DNA of 64,000 nucleotides from Bacteroidota bacterium (GTDB lineage: Bacteria; Bacteroidota; Bacteroidia; Bacteroidales; FEN-979), in the NCBI GenBank assembly GCA_026391795.1, contig JAPLDI010000047.1, positions 16,045-80,044 on the forward strand, given 5' to 3'. The notes beneath the pieces are model-generated. The model did no database searches, was not told the DNA's origin, and was given only the letters and a program-made list of their open reading frames with translations. The translations under genes and the position numbers were made by a program. This document shows, one piece after another, positions 1 to 8,625 of this stretch (position 1 is the first letter of the stretch; the number at the start of each line of letters is the position of its first letter).

Positions 1-447
1 GATCATACTTCAGAAGGTTACTATCCGTATTACCAGAGCGATGCCGGTCAGTATGCAATCCCTATCCTCTTTTTCAGGCCGGGCGAAAAGCTGGAAGGAA
101 AGAAAGGAGAAACCGCATCGCAAACAGACATCATGCCTTCCATACTCGATTACCTTAACTTCAACAGAGATTATATTGCCTTCGGCAACAGTGTGTTTGA
201 TTCAACAGTCCCCCACTTTTCCGTTCATTATATCTCTGGTATCTATTCGATGATGAAGGACGGGTTCCTGCTTGAATTCGATGGTGTTAAGTCAACAGCT
301 TTCTTCAACCTCCGGAAGGACGAGATGCAGAAGAACAACCTGGCAGGAAAGAATCTTCCGGCCATGAAGAGCATGGAAGAGCTGCTGAAGGCTTACATCC
401 AGCAATATAACAACCGGCTGATCGAGAACCGGATGTCAACAGAGTGA
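1..447 (+). CDS. LTA synthase-like sulfatase, C-terminal fragment
   Basis: The reading frame is open from the first base, so this is the 3' part of a gene that starts outside the window (148 codons plus stop). It opens with DHTSEGYY, then a strand ending in AIPILFFRPG, and QTDIMPSILDYL about 40 residues in. That is the layout of the last catalytic segment of alkaline-phosphatase-superfamily sulfatases of the LTA synthase type, where a DH pair helps hold the metal and the TD.MPSIL helix follows. In Bacteroidota such proteins are usually inner-membrane enzymes that move phospho-head-groups, but the substrate cannot be read from this fragment. The tail after residue 110 is charged and Gln/Asn-rich. 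The lipid kinase starts 61 bp downstream on the same strand, so both may act on membrane lipids. Confidence 0.8.
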   Translation, partial: DHTSEGYYPYYQSDAGQYAIPILFFRPGEKLEGKKGETASQTDIMPSILDYLNFNRDYIAFGNSVFDSTVPHFSVHYISGIYSMMKDGFLLEFDGVKSTAFFNLRKDEMQKNNLAGKNLPAMKSMEELLKAYIQQYNNRLIENRMSTE

Positions 448-508
448 AAAACAAATGACCGACGATTGAGTGATGTTGGAGAAGTGCAGAACAAGTGTCC
501 GATAAATT

Positions 509-1399
509 ATGGAAGAAACAATCCGGAAAAAGACGATCCATTTCATCATCAATCCCATATCAGGTATCGGGAAGCAGAAGAATATTGAAGAGCTGATCCG
601 CAATTATGCCGATGTATCTGTTTATGAATACGAGGTGAAGTACACGAAAGAGCAGGGACATGCCACTGAGCTTGCAAAGGAAGCCGTGGCTTCGGGGGTG
701 GATGTTGTGGTTGCCGTTGGCGGCGATGGTACGGTAAATGAGATCGGTAAAGCCCTGGTGGGCTCAGATACCGCATTGGGAATCATTCCTACAGGTTCCG
801 GGAACGGGCTTGCACGTCACCTGAAGATCCCGTTCCGGTTTGATAAGGCCATTGGTGTCATAAACCGTTGCAAGATCCGGAAGATTGATACGGCAACGAT
901 CAACGACCAGGTGTTTTTAAGTATTGCAGGGGTTGGGTATGATGCATATGTAGCAAAAAAATTCGCCACTGCACATAAAAGAGGATTCTTCTCTTACTTC
1001 AGGATCGTTTCCAATGAATATCCTGAGTACAGCCCGAGGAAATACACCATCGAAGTGGACGGAAAGATTATTACCCGCAGAGCATTGACCATAACCTTCG
1101 CCAATTCCAACCAGTTTGGAAACAACACTTCCATTGATCCTCATGCAAAGCTAGATGATGGCCTGGTGGATGTTTGCATTGTGCGCAGGATCCCATTATG
1201 GCTGATCCCGTTTTACGTTCCCATGCTGTTTACAAAGACCTTCCACAAAACCCAGTACATTGAGATCATCAGGGCAAAACATGCGGTCGTCACACGGAAG
1301 AAGGGGAAAACGATCCAGCTCGACGGTGATCCTTCAAAGACGGGAAAAGTGATTGAGATGAAGGTAAATCCGCTCTCATTGAACATTATCGTTCCTTAA
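509..1399 (+). CDS. Diacylglycerol kinase family lipid kinase (YegS/DgkB type)
   Basis: A 296-aa soluble protein of usual length for the DAGK catalytic family. Near the N-terminus is the nucleotide-site strand HFIINPISG (residues 11-19). GGDGTVNE at 71-78 is the family's phosphate-binding signature, and IIPTGSGNGLARHL follows about 20 residues later. The C-terminal half is the beta-sandwich domain and includes IQLDGDP near the end. The family phosphorylates diacylglycerol, sphingoid bases or similar lipids with ATP at the inner membrane face; the lipid used here is not readable. It lies between the sulfatase and an MscS-type channel on the same strand, 8 bp before the latter, so the three may be one transcription unit with a membrane-lipid theme. 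The start codon is ATG. Confidence 0.9.
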   Translation: MEETIRKKTIHFIINPISGIGKQKNIEELIRNYADVSVYEYEVKYTKEQGHATELAKEAVASGVDVVVAVGGDGTVNEIGKALVGSDTALGIIPTGSGNGLARHLKIPFRFDKAIGVINRCKIRKIDTATINDQVFLSIAGVGYDAYVAKKFATAHKRGFFSYFRIVSNEYPEYSPRKYTIEVDGKIITRRALTITFANSNQFGNNTSIDPHAKLDDGLVDVCIVRRIPLWLIPFYVPMLFTKTFHKTQYIEIIRAKHAVVTRKKGKTIQLDGDPSKTGKVIEMKVNPLSLNIIVP

Positions 1400-1407
1400 C
1401 CTTTACT

Positions 1408-2601
1408 ATGAAAACATTTCACAGCTACACCTTTACGGAAAGGTTCAGAGAACTTCTCATGGAATGGGGAGTCTCCGGGAAGATGTCAAATTACATTGCC
1501 GACTTCTTCGGGCTTTTCATAGTCTTCATTGCCTCGGTAATCTTCTATTATATCCTCCGGTTTATCATTAAACGATTTCTGAAAAGGATCGTCCTGAGGT
1601 CAAAGAGCAAATGGGATGATTACCTTTACGAGCACAAAGTGTTCACACGTCTCTGCCTGATCGTTCCCGCCCTGATCATCAATCTTTTTCTCACCTCAAT
1701 CATCGCAGACTATCCCAAAGTAATTCATTTCATCCAGGTGGTGCTTGAGGTCTATACGGCAGTCATCCTGGTAATTGTCGCCAATTCCTTTCTGAATGCA
1801 GTTTATCATATCTATGGTGATCTGGAGGTGGCCAGTTCTAAGCCTATCAAAGGGTATGTACAAATCATGAAAATCGTTGTTTATGCGATCGCTGCCATCA
1901 TCATCACTTCCATGCTGATCGGCCAGTCTCCGCTGAACCTGCTTGCCGGCCTGGGCGCTCTTTCTGCTGTTCTCCTTCTGATCTTCAAAGACCCCATTCT
2001 GGGTTTTGTAGCCGGCGTACAGCTTTCGACGAATCACATGCTGCAGATCGGCGACTGGATGAGTATGCCCGCCCGCAATGTTGACGGAACCGTCATCGAC
2101 ATCTCCCTGGTGATCGTCAAAGTCAGGAATTGGGATAATTCCGTAAGCACGATTCCCACGTATACCCTGATCACTGAATCGTTCCAGAACTGGAGGGACC
2201 TGATGCCTTCTGGCGGAAGACGGATCAAGCGGGCGCTGCTGCTCGACATTACGAGCATTAAATCACTCGATAATACTTTGCTGAAGAAGCTTGTGAAATA
2301 CCAGGTTCCTGAATTGATCCCGGGAAAAAGTCCGCTCGAGCAGACCAACCTAGGTCATTTCCGGTACTTCCTCATGGACTATTTACGGCAGCACCCGGAT
2401 GTTAACCAACAGATGACGATCCTGGTAAGGCAACTACAGCCGACAGAGAGCGGATTGCCGCTGGAAATCGTCGCCTATTGCATTCTTGATGACCTCGTCC
2501 TGTATGAAAGCTTCCAGTCAGGATTGTTTGAATACATTCTTTCGGTACTTCCGGATTTTGACCTCAGGCCTTATCAGAAATCCATCACGGTCGTGCAGTG
2601 A
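1408..2601 (+). CDS. MscS-family mechanosensitive ion channel (YbdG-like)
   Basis: A 397-aa membrane protein. Hydrophobic spans lie near residues 28-50, 75-93, 105-125, 148-168 and 173-195. The last span (LLAGLGALSAVLLLIFKDPI) is the Gly/Ala-rich pore-lining helix typical of MscS. It is followed by the beta domain, with GDWM near residue 214 and VRNWDNS. Four or five spans with a long soluble C-terminal part is closer to E. coli YbdG (miniconductance) than to MscS itself, which has three. The expected role is release of solutes on hypo-osmotic shock. The start ATG is 8 bp after the lipid kinase stop, which suggests co-transcription. The stop TGA is followed by a T-rich stretch and then the argF promoter. 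Confidence 0.9.
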   Translation: MKTFHSYTFTERFRELLMEWGVSGKMSNYIADFFGLFIVFIASVIFYYILRFIIKRFLKRIVLRSKSKWDDYLYEHKVFTRLCLIVPALIINLFLTSIIADYPKVIHFIQVVLEVYTAVILVIVANSFLNAVYHIYGDLEVASSKPIKGYVQIMKIVVYAIAAIIITSMLIGQSPLNLLAGLGALSAVLLLIFKDPILGFVAGVQLSTNHMLQIGDWMSMPARNVDGTVIDISLVIVKVRNWDNSVSTIPTYTLITESFQNWRDLMPSGGRRIKRALLLDITSIKSLDNTLLKKLVKYQVPELIPGKSPLEQTNLGHFRYFLMDYLRQHPDVNQQMTILVRQLQPTESGLPLEIVAYCILDDLVLYESFQSGLFEYILSVLPDFDLRPYQKSITVVQ

Positions 2602-2612
2602 TTTTTTATTCC

Positions 2613-2620
2613 TAATTTTG
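2613..2620 (+). promoter_or_regulatory. -7 promoter element for argF
   Basis: TAATTTTG matches the Bacteroidota -7 consensus TAnnTTTG and lies 48 bp before the argF ATG. No clear TTG/TTTG element is seen at the -33 position, so the call rests on the -7 box and its place in the short gap after mscS. Confidence 0.55.
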
Positions 2621-2667
2621 CATCATACTATCGCTTTAAGTATTCACATCTAACAACAATCTATTTT

Positions 2668-3669
2668 ATGGCATTCAATCTCAGAAACAGGAACTTCTTA
2701 AAAGAACTGGATTTTACTCCGCGGGAACTAAAATTTTTGCTCGACCTCTCCCTTGATCTTAAGAAAGCTAAATACGCCGGAACAGAGCAGCAGCACCTGA
2801 AGGGCAAGAACATTGCTTTGATCTTCGAAAAAGCCTCCACCCGCACCCGCTGTGCATTTGAGGTGGCTGCACTCGACCAGGGTGCGCGCGTTACCTACCT
2901 AGGCCCGGAAGGTTCCCACATCGGGAAGAAAGAGACAATGAAAGATACGGCACGCGTACTTGGACGTATGTACGACGGTATCGAATACCGAGGTTTTGGG
3001 CAATCGATCGTTGAGGAACTCGGAAAATATGCCGGCGTGCCGGTATGGAACGGACTCACCAACGAGTTTCATCCGACCCAGATTCTTGCAGATTTTCTCA
3101 CCATGATTGAACATTCTGATAAACCCTTGAACAGGATCTCCTTCTGCTATTGCGGTGATGCCCGCTTCAACATGGGGAATTCACTGATGGTTGGTGCTGC
3201 CAAGATGGGAATGGATTTCCGCGCTGCTGCCCCGAAGAAATACTGGCCGGCGAAAGAACTCATTGACCAGTGCAAAGAAATTGCCAGAGAGACCGGGGCA
3301 AAGATCCTGGTTACTGAAGATGTGAATGCCGCTGTGAAAGGTGTCGATTTTGTTTATACCGATGTATGGGTCTCCATGGGTGAAGCCCCCAGCCTCTGGG
3401 AAGAAAGAATCAAAGAGATGATGCCTTACCAGGTGAACAAAGCCCTGATGGAAAAAACGGGCAACCCGAAGGTGAAGTTCCTGCACTGCCTCCCGGCATT
3501 CCACAACAGCGATACAGAAGTGGGAAAGGATATCTTTACCCGTTTTGGGATCAATGGCATGGAAGTGACCGAAGAGGTTTTTGAGTCGCCTGCCTCCATC
3601 GTATTTGACGAAGCGGAAAACCGGATGCACACCATCAAAGCGGTAATGGTGGCTACGCTCGGCGATTAA
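2668..3669 (+). CDS. argF: Ornithine carbamoyltransferase
   Basis: A 333-aa cytosolic enzyme that makes citrulline from ornithine and carbamoyl phosphate. The carbamoyl-phosphate loop STRTR is at residues 57-61, HPTQ at 135-138, the ornithine-site DVWVSMGE near 232 and the catalytic HCLPAFH at 273-279. The length and these motifs fit a true OTCase of the E. coli ArgF/ArgI or ArcB type. Many Bacteroidota instead carry a succinyl- or acetyl-ornithine carbamoyltransferase with a diverged substrate loop; the intact SMGE and HCLP motifs argue against that here. No other arginine genes are in the window, so a biosynthetic or a catabolic role stays open. Its last four bases overlap the convergent ftsE gene. 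Confidence 0.95.
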   Translation: MAFNLRNRNFLKELDFTPRELKFLLDLSLDLKKAKYAGTEQQHLKGKNIALIFEKASTRTRCAFEVAALDQGARVTYLGPEGSHIGKKETMKDTARVLGRMYDGIEYRGFGQSIVEELGKYAGVPVWNGLTNEFHPTQILADFLTMIEHSDKPLNRISFCYCGDARFNMGNSLMVGAAKMGMDFRAAAPKKYWPAKELIDQCKEIARETGAKILVTEDVNAAVKGVDFVYTDVWVSMGEAPSLWEERIKEMMPYQVNKALMEKTGNPKVKFLHCLPAFHNSDTEVGKDIFTRFGINGMEVTEEVFESPASIVFDEAENRMHTIKAVMVATLGD

Positions 3670-4349
3670 CTGGATTCTCGGATGTTCCCGTCCTCGCACC
3701 TCAGGGTCCTGGCCGGGAACTTTTCAAAGAAAGTATAATTATGGGTTGCCATGAGCACGGCACTGCCCGTTTTTGAAATATCGAACAGAAGGCTGATGAT
3801 GCCTTCGGATGTTTCAGGATCAAGGTTTCCCGTCGGCTCGTCGGCAAGGATAATCTCCGGGTCATTGACAAGTGCACGGGCGATTCCCACGCGCTGTTGT
3901 TCCCCGCCCGAAAGTTTATGTGGCATTTTGTTGCCCTTGGTTTCCAGGTTGACCTTTGCCAGCACTTCGTTCATCCTGCGGTGCATATCTTTCTTATTCT
4001 TCCAGCCTGTAGCCTGCATGACGAAATAAAGATTTTCCGCAACGGTACGATCCATCAGAAGCTGGAAATCCTGGAACACGATTCCAAGCTTTCTCCGTAG
4101 AAAAGGAATTTCTTTGGTGGTAAGGGTCTTCAGGTCAAAGCCGGCAACCAAGGCAACCCCGTTACTAACCTCAAGGTCGGCATAAAATGTCTTCAGCAGG
4201 CTGCTTTTTCCACTCCCGGTCTTGCCGATAAGATAGACAAACTCACCCTTGTCGACCTCAAGACTCACATTGGCCAGGATGAGGTTTTCGTTCTGGTAGA
4301 TGGATACTTTCTCGAATTTGATGATGGCACTGCTCTCCATGGAAGTCAT
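3666..4349 (-). CDS. ftsE: FtsE-like ABC transporter ATP-binding protein
   Basis: A 227-aa ATPase with all ABC motifs: Walker [10 protein letters not shown] at residues 42-50, a Q-loop in VFQDFQLL, signature LSGGEQQR, Walker [12 protein letters not shown] and the switch His in ATHNY. FtsE works with the membrane partner FtsX in divisome activation and cell-wall hydrolase control. The size and the [12 protein letters not shown] stretch favour FtsE, although LolD/MacB-type ATPases share most of these motifs. No ftsX is adjacent; in this phylum it is often elsewhere. It is the last gene of a minus-strand run (rmuC, rlmB, GT-C-like protein, 71-aa protein, ftsE) and ends tail-to-tail with argF in a 4-bp overlap. 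Start is the ATG at 4349; a second ATG at codon 4 is also possible. Confidence 0.88.
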   Translation of the reverse strand: MTSMESSAIIKFEKVSIYQNENLILANVSLEVDKGEFVYLIGKTGSGKSSLLKTFYADLEVSNGVALVAGFDLKTLTTKEIPFLRRKLGIVFQDFQLLMDRTVAENLYFVMQATGWKNKKDMHRRMNEVLAKVNLETKGNKMPHKLSGGEQQRVGIARALVNDPEIILADEPTGNLDPETSEGIISLLFDISKTGSAVLMATHNYTFFEKFPARTLRCEDGNIRESS

Positions 4350-4390
4350 ATTGATCAGTCAAAAATAAGGAAACTTTCCGAAAAGCCCCG

Positions 4391-4606
4391 TTAAAATTCC
4401 AGTTTGCGCATTTCCCCGTAAGGAAGTTGAGAAGCAATGGCGAGGATCTCATCCTTTTTATCCAGCAGGTCACAACGGGTCAGTGCGCGGGTCGGGTTGT
4501 TCAACCGGAAATAGGCGATCAACGTGAAATTCTCATCCCTGATCTGGATGTAATCGGGAATCTTTTTCGTTCCCTGAATTCGGATGATGTTCATCGTATG
4601 TTTCAT
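4391..4606 (-). CDS. Conserved small protein upstream of ftsE (71 aa)
   Basis: A 71-aa protein with no signal peptide or membrane span. It reads as alternating beta strands (NIIRIQG, DYIQIRD, LIAYFRL) followed by a helix with NPTRALTRCDLLDKKDEI. Its start overlaps the stop of the upstream membrane protein by 4 bp (ATGA), and ftsE starts 41 bp after it, so it is almost certainly translated as part of the same operon. From memory, short proteins with this NPTRALTRCD-like stretch sit beside ftsE in other Bacteroidota, which suggests a link to FtsE; that is inference and no function is known. Confidence 0.75.
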   Translation of the reverse strand: MKHTMNIIRIQGTKKIPDYIQIRDENFTLIAYFRLNNPTRALTRCDLLDKKDEILAIASQLPYGEMRKLEF

Positions 4607-6447
4607 TTTACAGGTATTTGTACCCCATCCAACCGGGTATAATGAACCTCATCTTTCAGAGAGATAAAATCTATCGTCAGATCATCAATAAACAGGGGAA
4701 CGCTTCCTTTATTGTTGAAGAAATAGATCTTGGCGACGCTTTTTTCCGGAATGCCGCGCGGAATATAAAATGCGGTTTCAACCGGTGTCCATTGATCAGC
4801 CTGGACATAAGGCTCAAGGTAGAATGAATTGTAGCTTAGCCTTTGTTCGCCGGAGTTGACCTCCACAACGATGGAAGACCCGGATCTCTTTCCGGGCGAC
4901 CACACCATCGCAGAAACCCGGATCATCCGGTTTGGTGAAATGAACATAGGTGCCAGGGTTTCGTACCTACCAACACTGTATGGATGCTTGGAAGTGATCA
5001 TGGAGCAGTGTCTTCCTGAAGTTCCGAACGGGGTCCTGACCGTCCAGGGATTTTCCCAACCTTCAGGCTTTTCCATATCCGTGAAGAAGGTTTTCCTGGC
5101 GATGATTCCATCCTCCTTATAATAAAGTTTTGCCTGGGGATGAAGGCGGCAAAAAGAATCAAGGTAGATTTCACGGTTGATATCCACACCCGGAAAAACC
5201 AGGATGGAATGCTGATAGGTCTGAAAAATGTTCAATCCGGTGAAGAGAAGCAGGACAGAAGCAAGAAGGATACGGCCGGCCTTCCCCTTCTGAAAAGAAC
5301 GGAAGAGGAAAAACAGAAGGATCGCAATGAATGCGTATAGATCAATGAAGATCCGCTGCCCGCATTTGGAAGCGTAATACCACATCCACCAGCAGGAGGA
5401 AACATAGATGAAAATGACCAGAAAGGCTGTGGTCCAGAGGAAAATGGTTTTATTTTCTTTCCACAAACCCCATAAACCAAGCACTGCGATGAGGGCCACC
5501 GGCGTATAGACAAACCAGCCCCGGTTGAAGCTGAACAGGATGCTGAAAAAATGAGGATGGAGAAAATGAAAGCGTTCATTGCCGTATTGATAAACAAACC
5601 AGTGTCCGGTGGTATGGTGCCAGAGCAGGAGGGGGAGGGAGAGGATAACCAGGAAAACCAGGATTCCGGAGGTAAAATGGAGGATGGGGGGTTGAGGATG
5701 GAGAATGGAGGAAAGCCTGAACCGGATCCCGGGATTGGCAAGCCAGGCCATCAGCGGCACAAGAAGCAGGATCATCCCGTTGGTCGGCCTCACCAGGATA
5801 ATAATCCCCAGGAGGATGGAGGAGAGGATAAAGTACTTTCCCGTCTTGCCATGAAAATATCGGTATACCGTATAAAGGAACAAGGTGACCAGGAAAAAGG
5901 AGTAGACATGGCTCATGGAATCTTCAACCAGTGTAAAGTAGAGGATGTTTGTACCAAAAGCAATGATGAAAGTGATGAGGGAGGCGTTCATGACTGATGA
6001 TCCGGCACTCATAAGCAGGATCAAAAGAAACCTGCATCCAAGCCAAAGATAGAAAAGTGCCGCGATCGAAATGGCATACTGGTAAATGAGCGAATAACCA
6101 TCGGTCGGAAATCCAAACAGAAAGCTCAGAAGATGGGCAATGAGAAAGAACGGCAACCACAGGATGGCAAGGCCGGGAAAACATTTGTTAATGGTCTTTC
6201 CAAACACCTGTGTCCTGAATTCCTTAAATACAGAATGGTCGGGCGGATAGTATTTTTCCTCGTACGACTCCACGAATTTATAGCTGAGATCATGGTAGAT
6301 AAAGAATGCCGGCAGGTAAGCATAGTATCCTTTTCCGTCGCTGTTGATGGGCCGGTCCCAGGTCTCGCCGGGATGTTTGAAAAAAAGAAAGAGCAGGATA
6401 TAACAGACCAGGATGAATTCAGGAGTATATTTCAGTACCTGCTTCAT
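4603..6447 (-). CDS. GT-C-like multi-span membrane protein with C-terminal beta domain
   Basis: A 614-aa protein. The first ~440 residues hold about 11 hydrophobic spans. The acidic motif NSDGKGYYAYLPAFF follows the first span, as expected for the catalytic loop of GT-C glycosyltransferases of the PMT/ArnT fold, which use lipid-linked sugars. The last ~150 residues have no spans, and strands such as RMIRVSAMVWSP and SSIVVEVNSG suggest a periplasmic carbohydrate-binding-like beta-sandwich. Donor and acceptor cannot be told. It starts 12 bp after rlmB and overlaps the 71-aa gene by 4 bp. Codons at 5676-5710 come from a 7-bp tandem tract and encode a Pro/His/Ser-rich bit between two spans. A second protein of the same design lies at 34153-36060. 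Confidence 0.75.
   Translation of the reverse strand: MKQVLKYTPEFILVCYILLFLFFKHPGETWDRPINSDGKGYYAYLPAFFIYHDLSYKFVESYEEKYYPPDHSVFKEFRTQVFGKTINKCFPGLAILWLPFFLIAHLLSFLFGFPTDGYSLIYQYAISIAALFYLWLGCRFLLILLMSAGSSVMNASLITFIIAFGTNILYFTLVEDSMSHVYSFFLVTLFLYTVYRYFHGKTGKYFILSSILLGIIILVRPTNGMILLLVPLMAWLANPGIRFRLSSILHPQPPILHFTSGILVFLVILSLPLLLWHHTTGHWFVYQYGNERFHFLHPHFFSILFSFNRGWFVYTPVALIAVLGLWGLWKENKTIFLWTTAFLVIFIYVSSCWWMWYYASKCGQRIFIDLYAFIAILLFFLFRSFQKGKAGRILLASVLLLFTGLNIFQTYQHSILVFPGVDINREIYLDSFCRLHPQAKLYYKEDGIIARKTFFTDMEKPEGWENPWTVRTPFGTSGRHCSMITSKHPYSVGRYETLAPMFISPNRMIRVSAMVWSPGKRSGSSIVVEVNSGEQRLSYNSFYLEPYVQADQWTPVETAFYIPRGIPEKSVAKIYFFNNKGSVPLFIDDLTIDFISLKDEVHYTRLDGVQIPVK
5676..5710. repeat. 7-bp tandem tract inside a coding region
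   Basis: Five consecutive heptamers on the plus strand: AATGGAG, GATGGGG, GGTTGAG, GATGGAG, AATGGAG. The tract is in frame inside the GT-C-like gene on the minus strand and encodes a Pro/His/Ser-rich linker. It has the same period as the intergenic tracts elsewhere in the window. Confidence 0.75.
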
Positions 6448-6459
6448 GTGCGATCGTGT

Positions 6460-7233
6460 TTACTTCCGCTGACGCAGAACCTCATAGAGTATTACACCCG
6501 CTGCAACTGAAACATTCAGCGACTGGATTTCACCCAGGATCGGGATCTGGATCAGTTCGTCAGCAATGCCCAGAAGTTCTGCCGAGATCCCGCTCTCTTC
6601 CGAACCGAGGATCAGTGCCATCGGCTTTGTCATGTCTACTTCGGTATAATCGGAATTTGCTTTTTCAGTCGCCGCAATGATGTGCAGGCCGCTGTTTTTC
6701 AGGAAGGTAATGGATTCCCTGACCGAATGGTAGCGGCATACCGGGATCTTGAAGAGGGCGCCGGCAGAGGTTTTAATGGCATCCTGGTTGATCTGTGCAG
6801 ATCCTTTTTCCGGAAGCAGGATGGCATCCACTCCGGTACATTCAGCAGTCCGTGCAATGGCTCCAAGGTTTCGCACATCCGTGATGTGATCGAGCACCAG
6901 CACCAGCGGCACCTTGCCCTGTTCGTAGACAGTCGGAAGGATCGCCTCAATTTTCTGGTAGGTGATTTCAGAGACCGTAGCAACAACACCCTGATGGTTT
7001 TGCCGTGTCATCCGGTCCAGCTTTTCCAGCGGAACAAATTGTATCGGGATCTCCAGCTCCTTGATCAGCGAATGAAGCTGCTGAAATCCTTCCCCTCTTA
7101 ATCCTTTCTGGATCAATACTTTTTCAATCTCTTTACCCGACTTCAGCGCTTCCACCACCGGGCGTATGCCGTAAATAAAATTTTCTTTTTTCAATGGCGT
7201 TGTATAAGTGATTCTTTTCGCGTGACGCGTCAC
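6460..7233 (-). CDS. rlmB: 23S rRNA (guanosine(2251)-2'-O)-methyltransferase RlmB
   Basis: A 257-aa SpoU (SPOUT) methyltransferase that methylates the ribose of G2251 in the 23S rRNA P loop. The N-terminal substrate-binding domain has FIYGIRPVVEAL and NHQGVVA. The knotted SAM-binding domain shows LDHITDVRNLGAIARTAE, LILGSEESGI and SLNVSVAAGVILYE, the three SpoU motifs. The best start is a GTG at 7233, since no ATG lies upstream of the conserved FIYG block in this frame. This start codon and the next four codons lie within a 7-bp tandem repeat, so the N-terminal residues VTRHA are repeat-derived. It starts 10 bp after the rmuC stop and ends 12 bp before the GT-C-like gene. Confidence 0.92.
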   Translation of the reverse strand: MTRHAKRITYTTPLKKENFIYGIRPVVEALKSGKEIEKVLIQKGLRGEGFQQLHSLIKELEIPIQFVPLEKLDRMTRQNHQGVVATVSEITYQKIEAILPTVYEQGKVPLVLVLDHITDVRNLGAIARTAECTGVDAILLPEKGSAQINQDAIKTSAGALFKIPVCRYHSVRESITFLKNSGLHIIAATEKANSDYTEVDMTKPMALILGSEESGISAELLGIADELIQIPILGEIQSLNVSVAAGVILYEVLRQRK

Positions 7234-7248
7234 GCGTTACGCGTTACG
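7221..7248. repeat. Four tandem CGTNACG heptamers at the rmuC/rlmB junction
   Basis: CGTGACG, CGTCACG, CGTTACG and CGTTACG follow each other without gap. On the minus strand the tract contains the rmuC stop codon (7244-7246) and the rlmB GTG start (7231-7233). Confidence 0.85.
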
Positions 7249-8602
7249 ACTCGTCTTCATTATTTTCTGACTTTTCCAGTAGATTTTTAGGTAGTTTCTT
7301 TTCCGATTTCACACCCAGTTCCCGGATCTTTTCCGCCCTTCGGATGAGGTTCCCCTTTCCGGTAGCCAGTTTGTTCATGGCATCGTCATAACTGCTGCGC
7401 GTGGAGTTGATCTTTTTACCAATATCTTCAAGGTCGTCGACAAAGCCTTTGAATTTGTCAAAAAGTTCACCGCTTTGCCTGGATATCTCAAGTGCATTTT
7501 TATTCTGGTACTCTACGCGCCAGAGATTGGCGATCATCTTCAGAGATGCGATGAGGTTGGTCGGGCTGATGAGCAGGATCCTGCGGTCGTAGGCATAACT
7601 CCAGAGGTTGGGATCATTTTGTACTGCCAGCATGTATGCCGGCTCGATCGGGAGGAACATCATCACGAAATCAAGGGTCTTAATCTGGTAGAGGTCCTGG
7701 TAGTTTTTGCTGCTCAGGTCATTCACGTGGTTACGGATCGCCTGCAGGTGCTCCCGGATCGCAGCATCCTGTTCCTCCTTTATATCTGATGAGGCATACC
7801 GTTCATATGCGTTCAACGACACCTTCGAGTCGATGATCACGCTCCGTTCACCCGGGTAAACCACAACAACGTCAGGCTGTAGCCTTTTCCCATCTTCATT
7901 GGTGAAAGATTGCTGGACGAAATATTCCCGGTCTTTCACAAGTCCTGATTTTTCAAGGATGCTTTCCAGGATGATCTCACCCCAGTTACCCCTTGTCTTT
8001 GACTGTCCTTTCAAAGCCTGTGTGAGGTTACTGGCTTCCTGGCTGACCTGCTGGTTAAGTTCAGCCAGTCGTTTGATCTCCTTTGCAAGGGAAAAGCGCT
8101 CGTTGGATTCTTTCTGGTAGGCTTCTTCCACCTTTTTTTCAAAACTGAGGATCTTTTCCCCTAGCGGTTTCAGGATCTCCTCCAGTTTTGTTTTGTTCTG
8201 ATCTGTAAATTTCTGTGTTTTCTCTTCGAGGATCTCGTTTGCAAGATTCTTGAATGCCGCACGCAGCTTTTCCTCGGCCGTTTCGATCTCGGTTTGCTTT
8301 GTCCTGAGGTCTTCAGTCAACCTGCGTTTCTCAGTGTCCAGCGCGGAAACCTGGCTGCTGAGGCTGACGATAAGATCTTCCTTTTGCTTTAATGTTTTGG
8401 CGGCTTGCTGCGATTGCTCCTCCAGCATGTTTGCCCTGCCCTCGGCATTGCTTTTATCGGCTGCAAGGGCCTCGGCCCGTTTTCTGAGTTCATCAATTTC
8501 AACATCATTCCCTTTTCCCTGTTTCCGGTTGATCTTGAGAAGAATAAAAACAAGCCCAAGGAGAATGATGATGCTAATGCTGATCTGCAAAACACTGGAC
8601 AT
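7244..8602 (-). CDS. rmuC: RmuC family DNA recombination-limiting protein
   Basis: A 452-aa protein. A single N-terminal membrane anchor spans residues 5-23 (LQISISIIILLGLVFILL). A long charged coiled coil follows to about residue 200. Then comes the RmuC core, with RGNWGEIILESILEKSGL, PDVVVVYP, VIIDSKVSLNAYERY and FMPIEPAYMLAV, a restriction-endonuclease-like fold. RmuC limits inversions and rearrangements between repeats in E. coli; it is taken to be a membrane-tethered nuclease-like protein. Length is normal. It heads the minus-strand run toward ftsE. Its presence is of some interest given the many short tandem tracts in this genome, but no direct link can be shown. Confidence 0.9.
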   Translation of the reverse strand: MSSVLQISISIIILLGLVFILLKINRKQGKGNDVEIDELRKRAEALAADKSNAEGRANMLEEQSQQAAKTLKQKEDLIVSLSSQVSALDTEKRRLTEDLRTKQTEIETAEEKLRAAFKNLANEILEEKTQKFTDQNKTKLEEILKPLGEKILSFEKKVEEAYQKESNERFSLAKEIKRLAELNQQVSQEASNLTQALKGQSKTRGNWGEIILESILEKSGLVKDREYFVQQSFTNEDGKRLQPDVVVVYPGERSVIIDSKVSLNAYERYASSDIKEEQDAAIREHLQAIRNHVNDLSSKNYQDLYQIKTLDFVMMFLPIEPAYMLAVQNDPNLWSYAYDRRILLISPTNLIASLKMIANLWRVEYQNKNALEISRQSGELFDKFKGFVDDLEDIGKKINSTRSSYDDAMNKLATGKGNLIRRAEKIRELGVKSEKKLPKNLLEKSENNEDES

Positions 8603-8625
8603 AGGACGCGGTTTTGATATTTATA

